Assembly: GCA_905250075.1 (NCBI GenBank) | Contig: CAJNOP010000037.1 | Span: forward strand, 1,230,784 to 1,294,783 | Source of the DNA: Rotaria sp. Silwood1 | Taxonomy: Eukaryota > Rotifera > Eurotatoria > Philodinida > Philodinidae | Length of the DNA stretch: 64,000 bases | Direction of reading: 5' to 3' | In this document: piece after piece, positions 1 to 11,000 of the stretch | Layout of the letters: the number at the start of each line of letters is the position of its first letter | Position numbering within the stretch: position 1 is the stretch's first letter | The notes under the pieces: model-generated | The model's database searches: none | Seen by the model: only the letters and a program-made list of their open reading frames with translations | Told to the model about the DNA's origin: nothing | Translations under genes and position numbers: made by a program

Positions 1-1
1 T

Positions 2-259
2 GGTACAACACCTTTTTATGATCCAGATTTAATTGTGACAAAAAAACGTATTTTGTCATGTGATTATGTTTTACCCGATTATATACATACTGATGCCGGC
101 CATTTTATTAATCATTTACTTAAATATGATCGACAACAACGTTTAACAATACCAAATGTCTTTGAACATAGTTTCATTCGAACATTTGCACAAATTAATT
201 TTCTTAATGAAACTCTTCACCATTTTGCTTCAATGCATCATTCCCCAAACAATACGTAA
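2..259 (+). CDS. Aurora-like Ser/Thr kinase, C-terminal end (partial)
   Basis: This is the last 85 codons of a protein kinase whose 5' part lies outside the window. The reading frame is open from base 2 to the TAA at 257-259. It holds the end of the kinase C-lobe: a G-x-x-PF-Y segment, a RI-L...DY-x-LPDYI stretch, then LLKYDRQQRL, which is the Aurora/AGC-type helix before the invariant Arg, and EHSFI near the end. In the Aurora family this corresponds to the PPF, FPDF, LLKHNPSQRP and EHPWI blocks. Aurora kinases control mitotic spindle and chromosome functions. A short tail follows the kinase fold, as in Aurora kinases. The Pro that usually follows the final Arg is replaced. Another C-lobe-similar kinase cannot be excluded because the catalytic loop is off-window. 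Confidence 0.7.
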   Translation, partial: GTTPFYDPDLIVTKKRILSCDYVLPDYIHTDAGHFINHLLKYDRQQRLTIPNVFEHSFIRTFAQINFLNETLHHFASMHHSPNNT

Positions 260-787
260 TAATTATGAAATGAATTGTATTATATCAGATTTCTTATTTT
301 TTTTCTTTTCGAAGAATGTTATATGTATACATAGATAAATAAATGAGCGAATTGTAATTTTATAATACTCTTTGAAGAAAATGTGATAAAAAGAGGAAAT
401 TGTTCCAATGATAAACTGAGCCGGTCATCCGATAAAGCACATTGGGCAATTCCTATAACGAAAGTTTCTCGACACTTGATGCAAAAATATTGAAGATAAA
501 TAAGGATGTGAAAAGAGTATCTATATCAAAGTATGCATAGAAGAAAAATCTTTTTTCTTTTCGACTTGCGTTATTATATACTAATTGATTGATTCAATGA
601 AGTATTAGTTTAAAAGACCTTTCAAAAGCTATAAAACTTCGAACTTATGAAAGAGCAGGCTGTGCGTACGTGAAAAATTTTGTAATTTGAAAGTTCTCTG
701 TCACTGTTGTTCATGATTTATCTTATCGAATACGTTTGACATTGATTCTAAGAAGACGTTGCCAAGTGACAAAACATTGCGCAGCTG
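260..787. other. 3' flank of kinase gene and remnant coding patch
   Basis: AT-rich sequence downstream of the kinase, with an AATAAATAAA run at about 345 that could be its poly(A) signal. At 701-787 the minus strand keeps a short open stretch (QLRNVLSLGNVF...INHEQQ, then stop) abutting the transposon end. It may be the tail of the broken gene seen again at 3600-4160. Nothing else is recognised. Confidence 0.4.
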
Positions 788-1142
788 ACGAGGGAAGGTT
801 CCCAGGTGTTCAAGCCGTTTCGACCCCATCTTTTGACCATAAATAGACCTCAATGAGGTATGAAAGAGCTGAAAAGGATTCATTCCCTCGTGCCTTTGTT
901 CCTGAAATATTGAACTTTCAAGATATGGTATAAGGAAACGAGAATAAAACGATCAATGACTCTTTTTGAGAGAAGTGAAATATTAAAGACTGAAGCTTTT
1001 TTCCAGTCTTATGCGTTCTTTATCTGATCTGTTTTGATTTGAGAGGTAGATATAATCTTATCTATAATGATTCTATTCATTGTTCATGAATCGAAAGAAT
1101 ACACAAAATTCCTATCTTGTTTTGATATTATTTTAAAACACA
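788..1142 (+). repeat. Left terminal inverted repeat of Tc5/pogo-like element
   Basis: About 355 bp that pairs with 3230-3583 in inverse orientation with scattered mismatches. It begins ACGAGGGAAGGTTCCCAGGTG, with a near-palindrome GGGAAGGTTCCC directly subterminal. Confidence 0.85.
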
Positions 1143-1345
1143 ACGATCTGTCTACTGGAAATCAGTGAAAGTGATAGTTCAAGAAAAAAACGAGTGAAAC
1201 ACAGTGGTTTGCGGCATTAGCTGCAGCAGATTAAAGGTGCTGCCTGATAGGATGGAGCAACACACATCTAAACATCTAGTGAGAAATACACTTCGGTCAC
1301 TGTTTCGAAAGGTCATGAATGGTCATCCGTATAACCACTAGCGTA

Positions 1346-2962
1346 TCAAGCGTATTGAATCATCCGACGAAAAGTTTCGGATGACATTTGATTGTGATTC
1401 AGAGACGTGAGACGGATGATATTATTGCACTCGCACATATTGATATCAAGTTCATCGAGCATCACACGATCATAGACTCGACGAGGAATCACTTTCATTT
1501 GTCTATTGAAAAAGACATCCAACGGTTGAATTTGAGCCGTTGTTCTCTTCGGTATCTCAAGCCTTGTGCATCCTGAGATGTGATCATATAGCCCTTTTCC
1601 ATCCATCTGCCCTCCCCAACACTCCGAGATGAGTAGAAACGTTTTTCGCTGCCCAAGTGACGGAAGGAGAACGTGATCACGCCAATATTCATCTAAGGAC
1701 GTCGTGAGCATTTCAGAACTGTTGCAAGTGACGATCACGTTCGAAGTCTTGAAAAGACGCGATCGAATATTCTCACTCATATGTCCCTTGGGCTCCTTCA
1801 AGTAGAGGTAGATTGGTGAGAGAAGCTGACCATCGAGTGTGATGGTAGGCTGTACCGTATAGCTGTGAGTGTTGGCGTTTGTAGAGCGAACAGCGGCAAC
1901 AGTTATTTTCTCACCCTTGACGCTCAATGTTCGAGTGAAGTGTAATTCAAGTTCGATTCCACTTTGATCGATGTTCATGACCTCGCTCGCTTCATATTTC
2001 GGTAAACGTTTGCAAACATCAGCCACAAAGTGATCGGCCGAAGCTTGAATTGTATCGTGATTTTGTGTTTCGTGTTTCGTTATAATCTATGAAAAACGGA
2101 TATTTTTGGCAAGTTTTATCGCAAAATATTATCCAAGAAACTAAAGTTTTGTGTCAAACATAGATGTGTAGAACTCGCTAAATGGTCTTTCTTTCATTTT
2201 TCTCCGAGTGTCAGAAAGAAGGGCATTTTCCATATATTTCTGAGGACTAATCATGAATCTCCTTACCTTCGTTACTTTGCGAGATATAATATTGTGCTTA
2301 TGTCTGAACGTATGAAGCCAGTGGTGTGAAGCCACGAAATCATGTAAAGATTCATCCATAGCTTTCTTCAACGCCCACCGAAGAAGATCAATACGATGCA
2401 CGGGAAGAGTATTTCCATGAGCTCGTTCGAACATATCAAACACAGCTATCAACCTTGTCAATTTTCGGCTTCTTTGTACCATGTCTCTCGAGATATCGAC
2501 GAAAACGAGCAATGTAGGTTTGATGCGGATACGGCAGAAGTTATGTTTCACTGTTGACCACCGCCGCTTTCGTTGACCAGTTTTCGGGTTGACTTCATCG
2601 TATAGAAATTGACTGCTCGTGTCATGTATTCGAGTGAAAATTCGTTACGCAATATTCTATCCTCGTCTCCTTCTTCACCACAATATTCAAGATCAAGTGA
2701 TTCTTCAACTTCATCATTTTCGTTTCTCTATCTCATTGACTAACTCGCCTTCATCTGATCCATGATCGAGGGTACTTTCAATCTCGAAAGTGTGCGAATG
2801 ACTATTGATGATCGACTCAAGCACATTGTACAGCAGGTCAGCTACTTCACATTCACGGTTTGTAATAGAGAGGGTGGGAGTCGATGTGGTCGAAAAAACA
2901 GGAAGCAGTAAGTTCGAAGCTCGATCAACGAGAATTTTCACGACGTTCGATGGATTAATCAT
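1346..2962 (-). pseudogene. Tc5/pogo-like DDE_1 transposase, frameshifted
   Basis: Three minus-strand blocks belong together. 2714-2962 (N-terminal, no known domain) shifts frame near its end. 2141-2710 carries a basic segment (TGQRKRRWSTVKHNF) and an HTH/CENP-B-like region (RAHGNTLPVHRIDLLRWA...WLHTFRHKHNI). 1346-2088 carries the DDE_1 catalytic core. The core has MNIDQSG (first Asp), LLISECWGGQ (second acidic position, normally Asp in this family, here Glu) and TTAQIQPLDV (third Asp). Two frameshifts are visible, near 2715 and near 2610 where two bases seem inserted. The gap 2089-2140 may be a short intron with a weak donor or a further lesion. The family cuts and pastes DNA via TIRs; this copy should be inactive. 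Confidence 0.8.
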
Positions 2963-3229
2963 TTCGAAATAGAGACCAGTAAGACTGAAATCAACTCAAT
3001 TCTTGTACCTCCTTAATATATTGTAATAGATAAAATGAAAGAAGCACGACTGTATAGCACAAAACACGCACAAAAGAGAACAGGATGAGAATATAACTAG
3101 TAGAACATGGAAGAAAGAGTGTAAGCGCATAACATTCATTACAGGAACGAGGTGGTATGCAGACAACGAAAGAGACAAGCTACAGTGCGAATAATGTATC
3201 ATTCTCGCCCATCCATCAAGAATAATTGT

Positions 3230-3583
3230 ATTTTAAAATGATATCAAAAACAAGATAGGAATTTTGTGTACTCTTTGAATTCATGAACAATGAATAGAAT
3301 CGTTATAGATACGATTATATCTACCTCTCAAATCAAAACAGATCGGATAAAGAACGCATAAGACTGGAAAAAAGCTTCAGGCTTTAATATTTTACTTTTC
3401 TCAAAAAGAGTCATTGATCGTTTTATTCTCGTTTCCTTATACCACATCTTGAAAATTCAATATCTCAGGAAAAAAAGGCGCGAGAGAATGAATCCTTCTC
3501 AACTCTTTCATACCTCATTGAGGTTTACTTATGGCCAAAAGATGGGGCCGAAACGGCTTGAACATCTGGGAACTTTCCCTCGT
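3230..3583 (-). repeat. Right terminal inverted repeat of Tc5/pogo-like element
   Basis: Inverse copy of 788-1142. Read from the outside it begins ACGAGGGAAAGTTCCCAGATG and ends near the ATTTTAAAAT stretch at about 3235. Confidence 0.85.
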
Positions 3584-3599
3584 TAGTTCGCGGAGTAGT

Positions 3600-4165
3600 C
3601 TTACTTTTTGTGAACTACGATACATATACGACGTCACTGACACATATTCTTGTACTGATGTTTTATCAATTCAATGAATTCTTTTGTACTTCCAACCCAT
3701 AATAACGCCCATGTAATCGACTCATAAGGAACGAAATCGAAAATCAATCTGACATTTAAAAGATAACCGTACAAGGTATTCTGATCAATAGTATTCACAG
3801 GCTTAATTCCTGTCTGCCTTGACTCGATGCGAAATCCGGATTATATTTGATCAGCCAGAATTTTGTTATACATATGAATTATCATCTTTCGAACCTAACC
3901 ATATGTTACATGTTCGTCATAGTTCTTTGTCAGCAATACGTTTAAAATCTGTCAAAGTCACTCTATCAGGTCCGACAGCTGACTCTTTAATGATATTTCC
4001 AAGAGCTAAGACTGTATCTTCTCGTGTGATGGCTGCTAGAAGAGCGCAGCTTTCAATTGAAGTCTTCTTTTGAATAGATACAGTGTCAGCGGTCGATGTT
4101 TCTTATCGATTTCAGTGATGTTCTGAAGTATTTGAAACATGTAATGATGTTTTAGATTTGATCAA
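3600..4165 (-). pseudogene. Decayed gene of unknown family, split by the transposon
   Basis: The minus strand has protein-like blocks with host-like codon use but interrupting stops. About 3905-4095 encodes ADTVSIQKKTSIESCALLAA followed by ITREDTVLALGNIIKESAVG and a stop. About 3640-3845 is a continuous frame containing TGIKPVNTIDQNTLYGYLL and then NVRLIFDFVPYESITWALLW, ending KNMCQ-stop. An ATG-initiated block in a third frame (MFQILQNITEIDKKHRPLT) lies at about 4090-4140. The 84-codon plus-strand frame at 3819-4073 is its antisense shadow. I do not recognise the family. The transposon at 788-3583 sits at its 3' side, and a compatible tail reappears beyond it at 701-787. Confidence 0.45.
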
Positions 4166-4540
4166 CCCATCAAAGATGTAATGGCGTAGCTGCGAATGCT
4201 CGATGTAAGTATTGAATCTACTCACACTTGAACTGACGCGCTCTCATTTATTCTAAACAGAGTCACTATATGCTCTAGTTTCTTTTGTGCAATTTAAATA
4301 TAAAACTCTATTTGAATTTTTCATTTTACGAATTTGAGTAAATTAAATAATTATAAATCTTTTTTTTTTAAACTTCTAATTAAATACACAACATATTAGC
4401 CGAATAAACAAAAAAAACAATAAACAAGATTTCTTATAATACAAACAAAAACAGATTCCACAGAACATTATTGTTTCTCTAAGAAAAAAAAACCAAAGTT
4501 GTCATTATATCACTGTTAACTATCTGATTGAATATCAATT
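4166..4540. other. Short intergenic segment, nothing recognised
   Basis: AT-rich sequence between the decayed gene and the stop of the FGFRL1-like gene. It has A/T runs only. Poly(A) signal candidates on the minus strand are not distinctive. Confidence 0.5.
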
Positions 4541-7500
4541 TCAAAGAGCTTGTACTCGTGCATAGTACAAATTAGAACTAGTGAGTGATGCTAGATCGGA
4601 TGAAAGAGGTGGTCCATATCGTTGATGTTGTTGATATTGTCTCGTAATTGGTATTGAATCAACACTATTGGCAATATAATCATTACTTGTCCGAGTTGTT
4701 GTTGATGGAACCATAACACCATTATGATGAATTAATGGTTGTCGAGGTTTTATAGAAGATTTTACAACATCATTAGGATGTGAGTGTAGATTATGATGAT
4801 GGCTAGATTTCTGACGACGGTGACGACAACAAAAAATAAAAAAGAGAATAAGACCAAGTACACAAAGAGGGATAACAATCACATAGAGTAAACTATTATT
4901 GATACTGGTTGAAGGTGTCACACCTAGAAAAAGAAGAAAATGTAATTTCGACTGACAAATCAAACACTTTAAATATCTTTTAAGTTTTTGCAAAGGACAG
5001 ATATAGCACCGGGTATAAAAATATGTAATCCAAATCTGCAAAAATCTCTCACAATACTTCTGTTTAGAAGAAAATTTAACTTTTTATTCAATCATTAAAA
5101 AAACGATTATATATTCATAAAGAATTGATAATTTAAGATAAAGTAAGCAGTGGTTTTTTTCTAATCATTCTAAAATTTAATTAAAACTGTTTCTATTTCT
5201 ACCGGAAAGCAAGACAGAAGGTTTTCTTTTCATACTACTTAATTATCGAAAATTTAAACTTTAATGTAAAGTATGCTTTTTCAGTAAAAAGTATACCTCT
5301 GATAATAGACCTACTGTTTATTTATTACATAAAAACAAATTATCGTTTTATACTTTCGAAAATTAGACAACCACCAGATCTGGAATTTTAAATCAATCCT
5401 ATAACGATCATCCCTAAAATTTCATGTCTGATGGATGAATGTCAATTGCTTTTCTTTAGTAAAGCAACTAGTAGAAACATTATATCTTCTTATTAGACAA
5501 ATCAAAACTTACTACGATTTAAAATAGTTCGAAATATATTTGCATTGCCTATCATCATCTTATTTTAACGTCTACTTTTTTTATAGGAATATTTGGTTTT
5601 GTATATCTGCTCGATTTCAAAGTTTAGTTCTTTCAAGTTAGAAATGTCCTCGTTTTCTTCAGACTTATTATATAACCATATACCATTTGTCTTACTTTCA
5701 TGATTATCAATAATATTAATAAAAGCTTTTTTATAATTGGTAGCTTTATCATTTTGAACCAAACAAATATATTGTCCACCTTCCTTGGAAGTAATCGATG
5801 AGAAGAAAAGTGGTTTTGAAAGAATGTTATTTGAATATTGTAGTTCTTGAGATTGTTCGATATTTTCATATTGTTCTGAACCAAATACAATCGCATCAGG
5901 TCGAAATAATTGCAGAGTATCGATTTTTTTTAACCATTGAATTTTTGTTGTTGGTTCATTTGTTTGAACACGGCAATTAAGTAAGGCTGTTTTACCCTTT
6001 TCAACACTTGTGTTTTGAGGATCGTTACCAAAAAATTGTAATTTTTCTAAAAATAAAAAAAAAAAAAACTTTCATTAGTAAATGTTTTGGTTGTTGCGTT
6101 TGTTACCTGTAACAACAAGAATATATGTGGCATTGATAGCTCCAAATGAATTGAATAATTCACATGTATAATTGCCAGTATCTGACTGACGTAAGTCTTT
6201 AACTATTAATATTTGCGTTCTGGAAAAAGAACACTATAATATAATGAAATAAAATTAAAAAAAATTGAAACATACTGTGTAACACCATATTCATCTTCTG
6301 ATAATATTTTACCATTTTTCTTCCATCGTATTTCTGGTGGTGGTTTACCAGATGCTAAACATTTCAATTGTACAGTCGTACCTTCTGGTTGAATAACTTT
6401 AGTTGGCCCTATTTGACCATCATCATTCCGTGAAATAAATTCTGGTGCTTCTAAAATAAAAAACAAAATTAAATTCAAAATCGACTTAACATTAAACGGC
6501 AATACCTCCATTCAATGAATCTAAATCCCAGTTCATTACATTCCGTTGTTCATTATTATTACCATTATTTGATATTGTTCCATTCGCTATAATTATAAAA
6601 TAAGTCGTCTACTTAATCAGTATTGAATAAAATTTCAAAAATACTTACATCTAATATTAATTTGAAATTGCGCTTGTATACTACCAAATCCATTGACAAC
6701 ATTACATTTATATAAACCAGCATCAGTAAAATGTGCCTGATGAATTTTTAATAAGAATCGTTTAATAACTAAATTTGATGATGACCACATGGGATCTAAA
6801 TCTTCATTGTTTTTTGACCATTGAATTGATAAATCAGGTGCATTAGTAACTGGACAATGTAATTCAATTGGATTATTTTCATTTACGTCTAATATAATAA
6901 AATTTGATGTATTGGGCAACAGAGTAGGTGGACCTAAAAATCATATATTTTAGATTTTATGATTAAAATATTATAAACTAATCAGTTAAAAAAAAAACCT
7001 ATAAAACATTTGGTAATCATAATATAAGAACTAGAAGTTTCGAATGAATTTCAAAAGTTTAATTTTCATTAGCAAGTTTAATAATAACTGTATTTTCATC
7101 AATGAGAATTGAAGCATGGATTTTTTTATTTTACATCAGCAAATATGAATACTTTGCATATCAGATTCTTCTATTTCTATCAATAGATGATTCGTAAGAA
7201 ACGTTATGAGTAATCGAGGGTTATGACTGCTGATAAAAGTGCAATAAAAACTTTACATTCATTCGCATAAATTCTTGACTTTATAACTGTATAGAAATAT
7301 TTACTACTCTACAGCCTTCCATCACGCGTTTTATTCAACGTTGCTTATAGAAAAAAGTACAAACTGAAATTTATAATTCTTCATCAATGAAATTTAACTA
7401 TTTATTATATATCCATATTTTCTCTAAAAAGCGTGATTTCAAGTTATTGCAGTTAACTAAGATTTCAAATTTCCAGAGAAACTTATGGTAAAGTATATTT

Positions 7501-8002
7501 CAAACGCATTGTGTTGAGTTTTTATTATCAACATGCTTCTTTGTATCGACTATTACAAACTATATGTATACAGATTTTTTTTATACATCTACTATATTGT
7601 TGATATTCTATCGAAATTTATTCATGAGAAAAAAAATACTAGTCTAGAACACTTGTTGATGTTTATTTTGTGAATAAGTAAAAACGTTTTGCTATGTTAC
7701 TAGTAAAAGGATGGACTATTCATACAAAAAAAAGGATGGCCATTCCATGCTTATTGTAGTAACTATATTAATTTTGAATGAACATATGGAATCTTTTAAT
7801 AAACTACATTATAATCGATTTATGGATGATACAAAGTCAGTCATCATGTAAACTCATTGACGAACAAATCCATTGATAAATAAAAATCTTTTTTTTCGAG
7901 CTATAAAAGTATCATTGTATCGAACATTTTTTTTTATTACATACCTCTTGCAACAATATTTTCGAAGAAGAAAGATAACAAGAGAATAATTATTCGATTC
8001 AT
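4541..8002 (-). CDS. FGFRL1: FGFRL1-like receptor: three Ig domains, one TM, no kinase
   Basis: Seven exons read cleanly: 7945-8002, 6649-6933, 6506-6586, 6276-6450, 6107-6219, 5696-6046 and 4541-4923, giving 481 aa. Exon 1 is a signal peptide (MNRIIILLLSFFF...). Ig1 is in exon 2 (LHCPV...IQWSKN...DAGLYKCNV). Ig2 spans exons 4-5 (VQLKCLASGKPPPEIRWKKN...SDTGNYTCEL). Ig3 is exon 6 (ALLNCRV...IQWLKKID...GGQYICLVQND). The last exon has a TM helix (LLYVIVIPLCVLGLILFFIF), a CCRHRRQK stop-transfer and a His-rich cytoplasmic tail of about 100 aa ending in a stop, with no tyrosine kinase. FGFRL1 has this order; it binds FGF/heparin and affects adhesion. Ig3 WLK(K/R)-type and YICL motifs favour FGFRL1 over other Ig receptors. 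A kinase-less FGFR paralogue of independent origin is the main alternative. The intron before the TM exon is 772 bp, long for this genome. Confidence 0.75.
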
Positions 8003-11000
8003 TTAAAAATCAGATGAAATCTAAAATGAAATAAAAACAATATATTTCCAACAAAAATCTATTGAAACAATGAATTGCATAGTAATGCAATTAAATTCTT
8101 CTATAATAATAGATTATCAATGTTCAATCGTACAATAACAATTCTTATAGGCATATGAAACCGTAATAAAAGAAGTGATAAATTCAAATAAACGTTCATT
8201 CAATATATGCTATCAGTTTGGATCGATAGTCGCACAATCTATTATCAGTTATCTATTCATGACGATGGCTACGCAATATGTAGAAAGGTTGCAATCTTAT
8301 GTCTGCTCTTAATATCTTACCATTCCACACTCATACAGATAAACTTCTTTGTTTTTTACACAATCATCTAGTTGGAAGTAGTTGCATCAGAGATTCTCAT
8401 TTCTATCTACTTGAAATTTTCTGTCAATGAATCAAAGTATCGCTTTTGTTTTTTGTCTTTTTTGTTAAGTGCGAAAATATCGAACAGAGTAAACTCTCAC
8501 GTTCTTCAATTCATTGTCGATCGGACAGCAAACATGCGTACAGGCGTGCGCTCGTCAAGCATATAACCTTGAATGAATAGGCTCATTCATCATCATCCAT
8601 TCGTACAGTGTTCATGGTTCAGCTACATGTGTGCATGGGAAAAAAAAAAGATCAAGAAACAAAAGGGCATCTGTATATTTATTTGGATCATGTCTGTCTA
8701 TTCTGAATCAATGGATGAAAAAACTTCTGACGCAATGGTCTATCTCAATTTGACAGCAAATGAAAGATCAAATACCATTCACATGGATAGACATTTTTCA
8801 CTTATCGTATTTTTCAATTTAACAGTCCTATATAAATGTCAAACATATATTTATAAAGATTGCTTATGAAACGTGAGAGAAAGAATAGATATCTATCACA
8901 TGTATATTAAAAAAAATCATTGATATGAAGAATTTTATTATCAGCTGTTGAAATTCATTTCTTATTTTTTAATATGGATAAAACGGATAAAAAACTTACT
9001 TTCACGTCTGTTGCGTTTTTCTTCTCGCGTATTCTTATGTCGTTAAAATAAAATACAAAAAAAGAACAGTAGCGTAATTGTATGTCTGTATTAGACCATA
9101 TTCGATGTGTGAAATTGTTTTATTCGTTTGTTCAATAAACTTGCTCGTTTCGATATTGACCTACAATGTGTTGATGATAATAGTGAACATCATCATCGAT
9201 CGAGTGTATGTGTAATAGTGGAAGAAGGAGACGAATAACAAGTGTATGCACAATAACGAGAATATGTAGCATCTATAGACAGTAGAGAAGAGAAAAAAAA
9301 AGCAAAAGGATAGAGAACGAACATCTATATATTCACACATACATCGAAAGAAAAAGAATTGTACAGCAGCAAATCAATCAGAATAGAAAGAGGGAGAGAG
9401 AGAAATAAAATGACAGACAAGTATTAATATATAGATAGAGATGGCGAGATCTGGCTATTATCATGGGAAGTGCCTGTCAACAAACTCGCTTATGTTACTA
9501 GAAATAGTTTTTATATGGCGGCAGTCATCTAATCAATATGATGATGAGACACTTCGAATGAAAATGAACGCATAGTAAAAATGAATTTTTAATTTCATTG
9601 TCTTTTCGGTCTTTGCGTTTCCTACTCACGCACATGCACACACACCACTCGACGTTTACTTATCAGCTTCATCAAACCATCAAAAAGAAAATGGGTGGTC
9701 GGCAATTATTGACAGTTCACAATGAACGACAGGAAACCGAAGATTATTTTATTATAATCATCGCTCATTCATAGAAATGCAAGCAACTAACGAATGAAAT
9801 GAACAGATGCGTGACAAATCAATATCTACCTTTGTACGAGTAATTCGAATTTTTTGTTTTCATTTGAACCTATGTAAATCAATCATTTTTTTTTTTTTGA
9901 TTGAGATTATAATTTTCTTTATTTCACAAATAATATTGAAATAGTTTATTTTTAAAAAAATCGGAAGTAAAAACGTGTGAAATGTTTGTTCGTCTTACAA
10001 ATATAAAAATCACGTCTGTATATAAATTATGATGATTCTTGACTTAATGAAAATATGTATTTATGTTCAATTAAGATTTTTCTTAGTTCATATAAGAATT
10101 TTCAGTTACTGATAGTTACACCATTCATTATTTGCCAACTAGCTTTTTTTCTTCTTTCATCATTATTAATATTATTGATGATGACTAATCCATTTCTATA
10201 TTACTTTAGAGCGATGCATTGAAATTCGAGTCACTTTGATCTCTTCAATCTTATAGTACGATTCAAATAACTTGAGCATACATTGATGCAATGCTCTTCT
10301 CTATTCTATATTTTCATCAAGTGTTACTGTTCACTATTCAATCATCACATGATTGTAGACAGAAGGAAAAAAACGTTTAATATGCATAAAAATAAAAGCC
10401 AAAATTCATTATTGATTTTTTCGAGTGTTTTCTCTATACGTAAGATGACCGTTACATCTATGTATTAACTTTTATGAAAATAAGAGAATATAGATTTGAA
10501 TATATCTATATGAGGAAGATAATTATTCTTCTTAGTTTAAGATAAACAAAATCACACCCGAATATAAATGAACAACGACGATGATGATGAACGGTTGAAC
10601 AGACGAAAGCTAAATTAACAAACAATATATATATGTATAAACAGATAGATGGAGATTGACAAGAGCAATGAAGGGCGTCGTTCAACCTTTTGTTGAACAT
10701 AGTAATACTTTAAATTAATATATTTTTATTTAGGATTGGTTCATTTTGAAGAATATTAACGAAAGAAAGCGCAACTCAAGATGAAATTCATACGTGTATT
10801 CTTTGTTAGATAATATATTTATATCTAAACATAACATAGCAGCTGCGAATAGAATGTCGATATTAAAAGACAATCCTTTCTAGTCATATATAGAAGTATT
10901 TTTCCAAGAAATAAGATCTGTCACAAGTGATTTCTTGTTTGATATTATGCCGTTTAAAAATATTTACAGATTACTTTTTTTTTTTCAAAATGTTTAGTTT

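Larger units (their letters stand above)
788..3583 (-). mobile_element. Tc5/pogo-like DNA transposon, decayed, long TIRs
   Basis: About 2.8 kb bounded by inverted repeats of about 355 bp (788-1142 and about 3230-3583). The outer ends read ACGAGGGAA...; the left arm pairs almost throughout with the right arm. Between them, on the minus strand, lie the pieces of a DDE_1-type transposase with an HTH/CENP-B-like DNA-binding region. The reading frame is broken, so the copy is not autonomous now. No clear target-site duplication is visible, and flanking similarity past ACGAGGG means the ends may lie a few bases further out. The element shares its terminal motif with the foldback element at 40543-41155. 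Confidence 0.85.

Noticed and set aside
3819-4073. 84-codon plus-strand frame with plausible codons
   Set aside because: The minus strand of the same bases encodes a more coherent, longer protein relic, so this is its antisense shadow.
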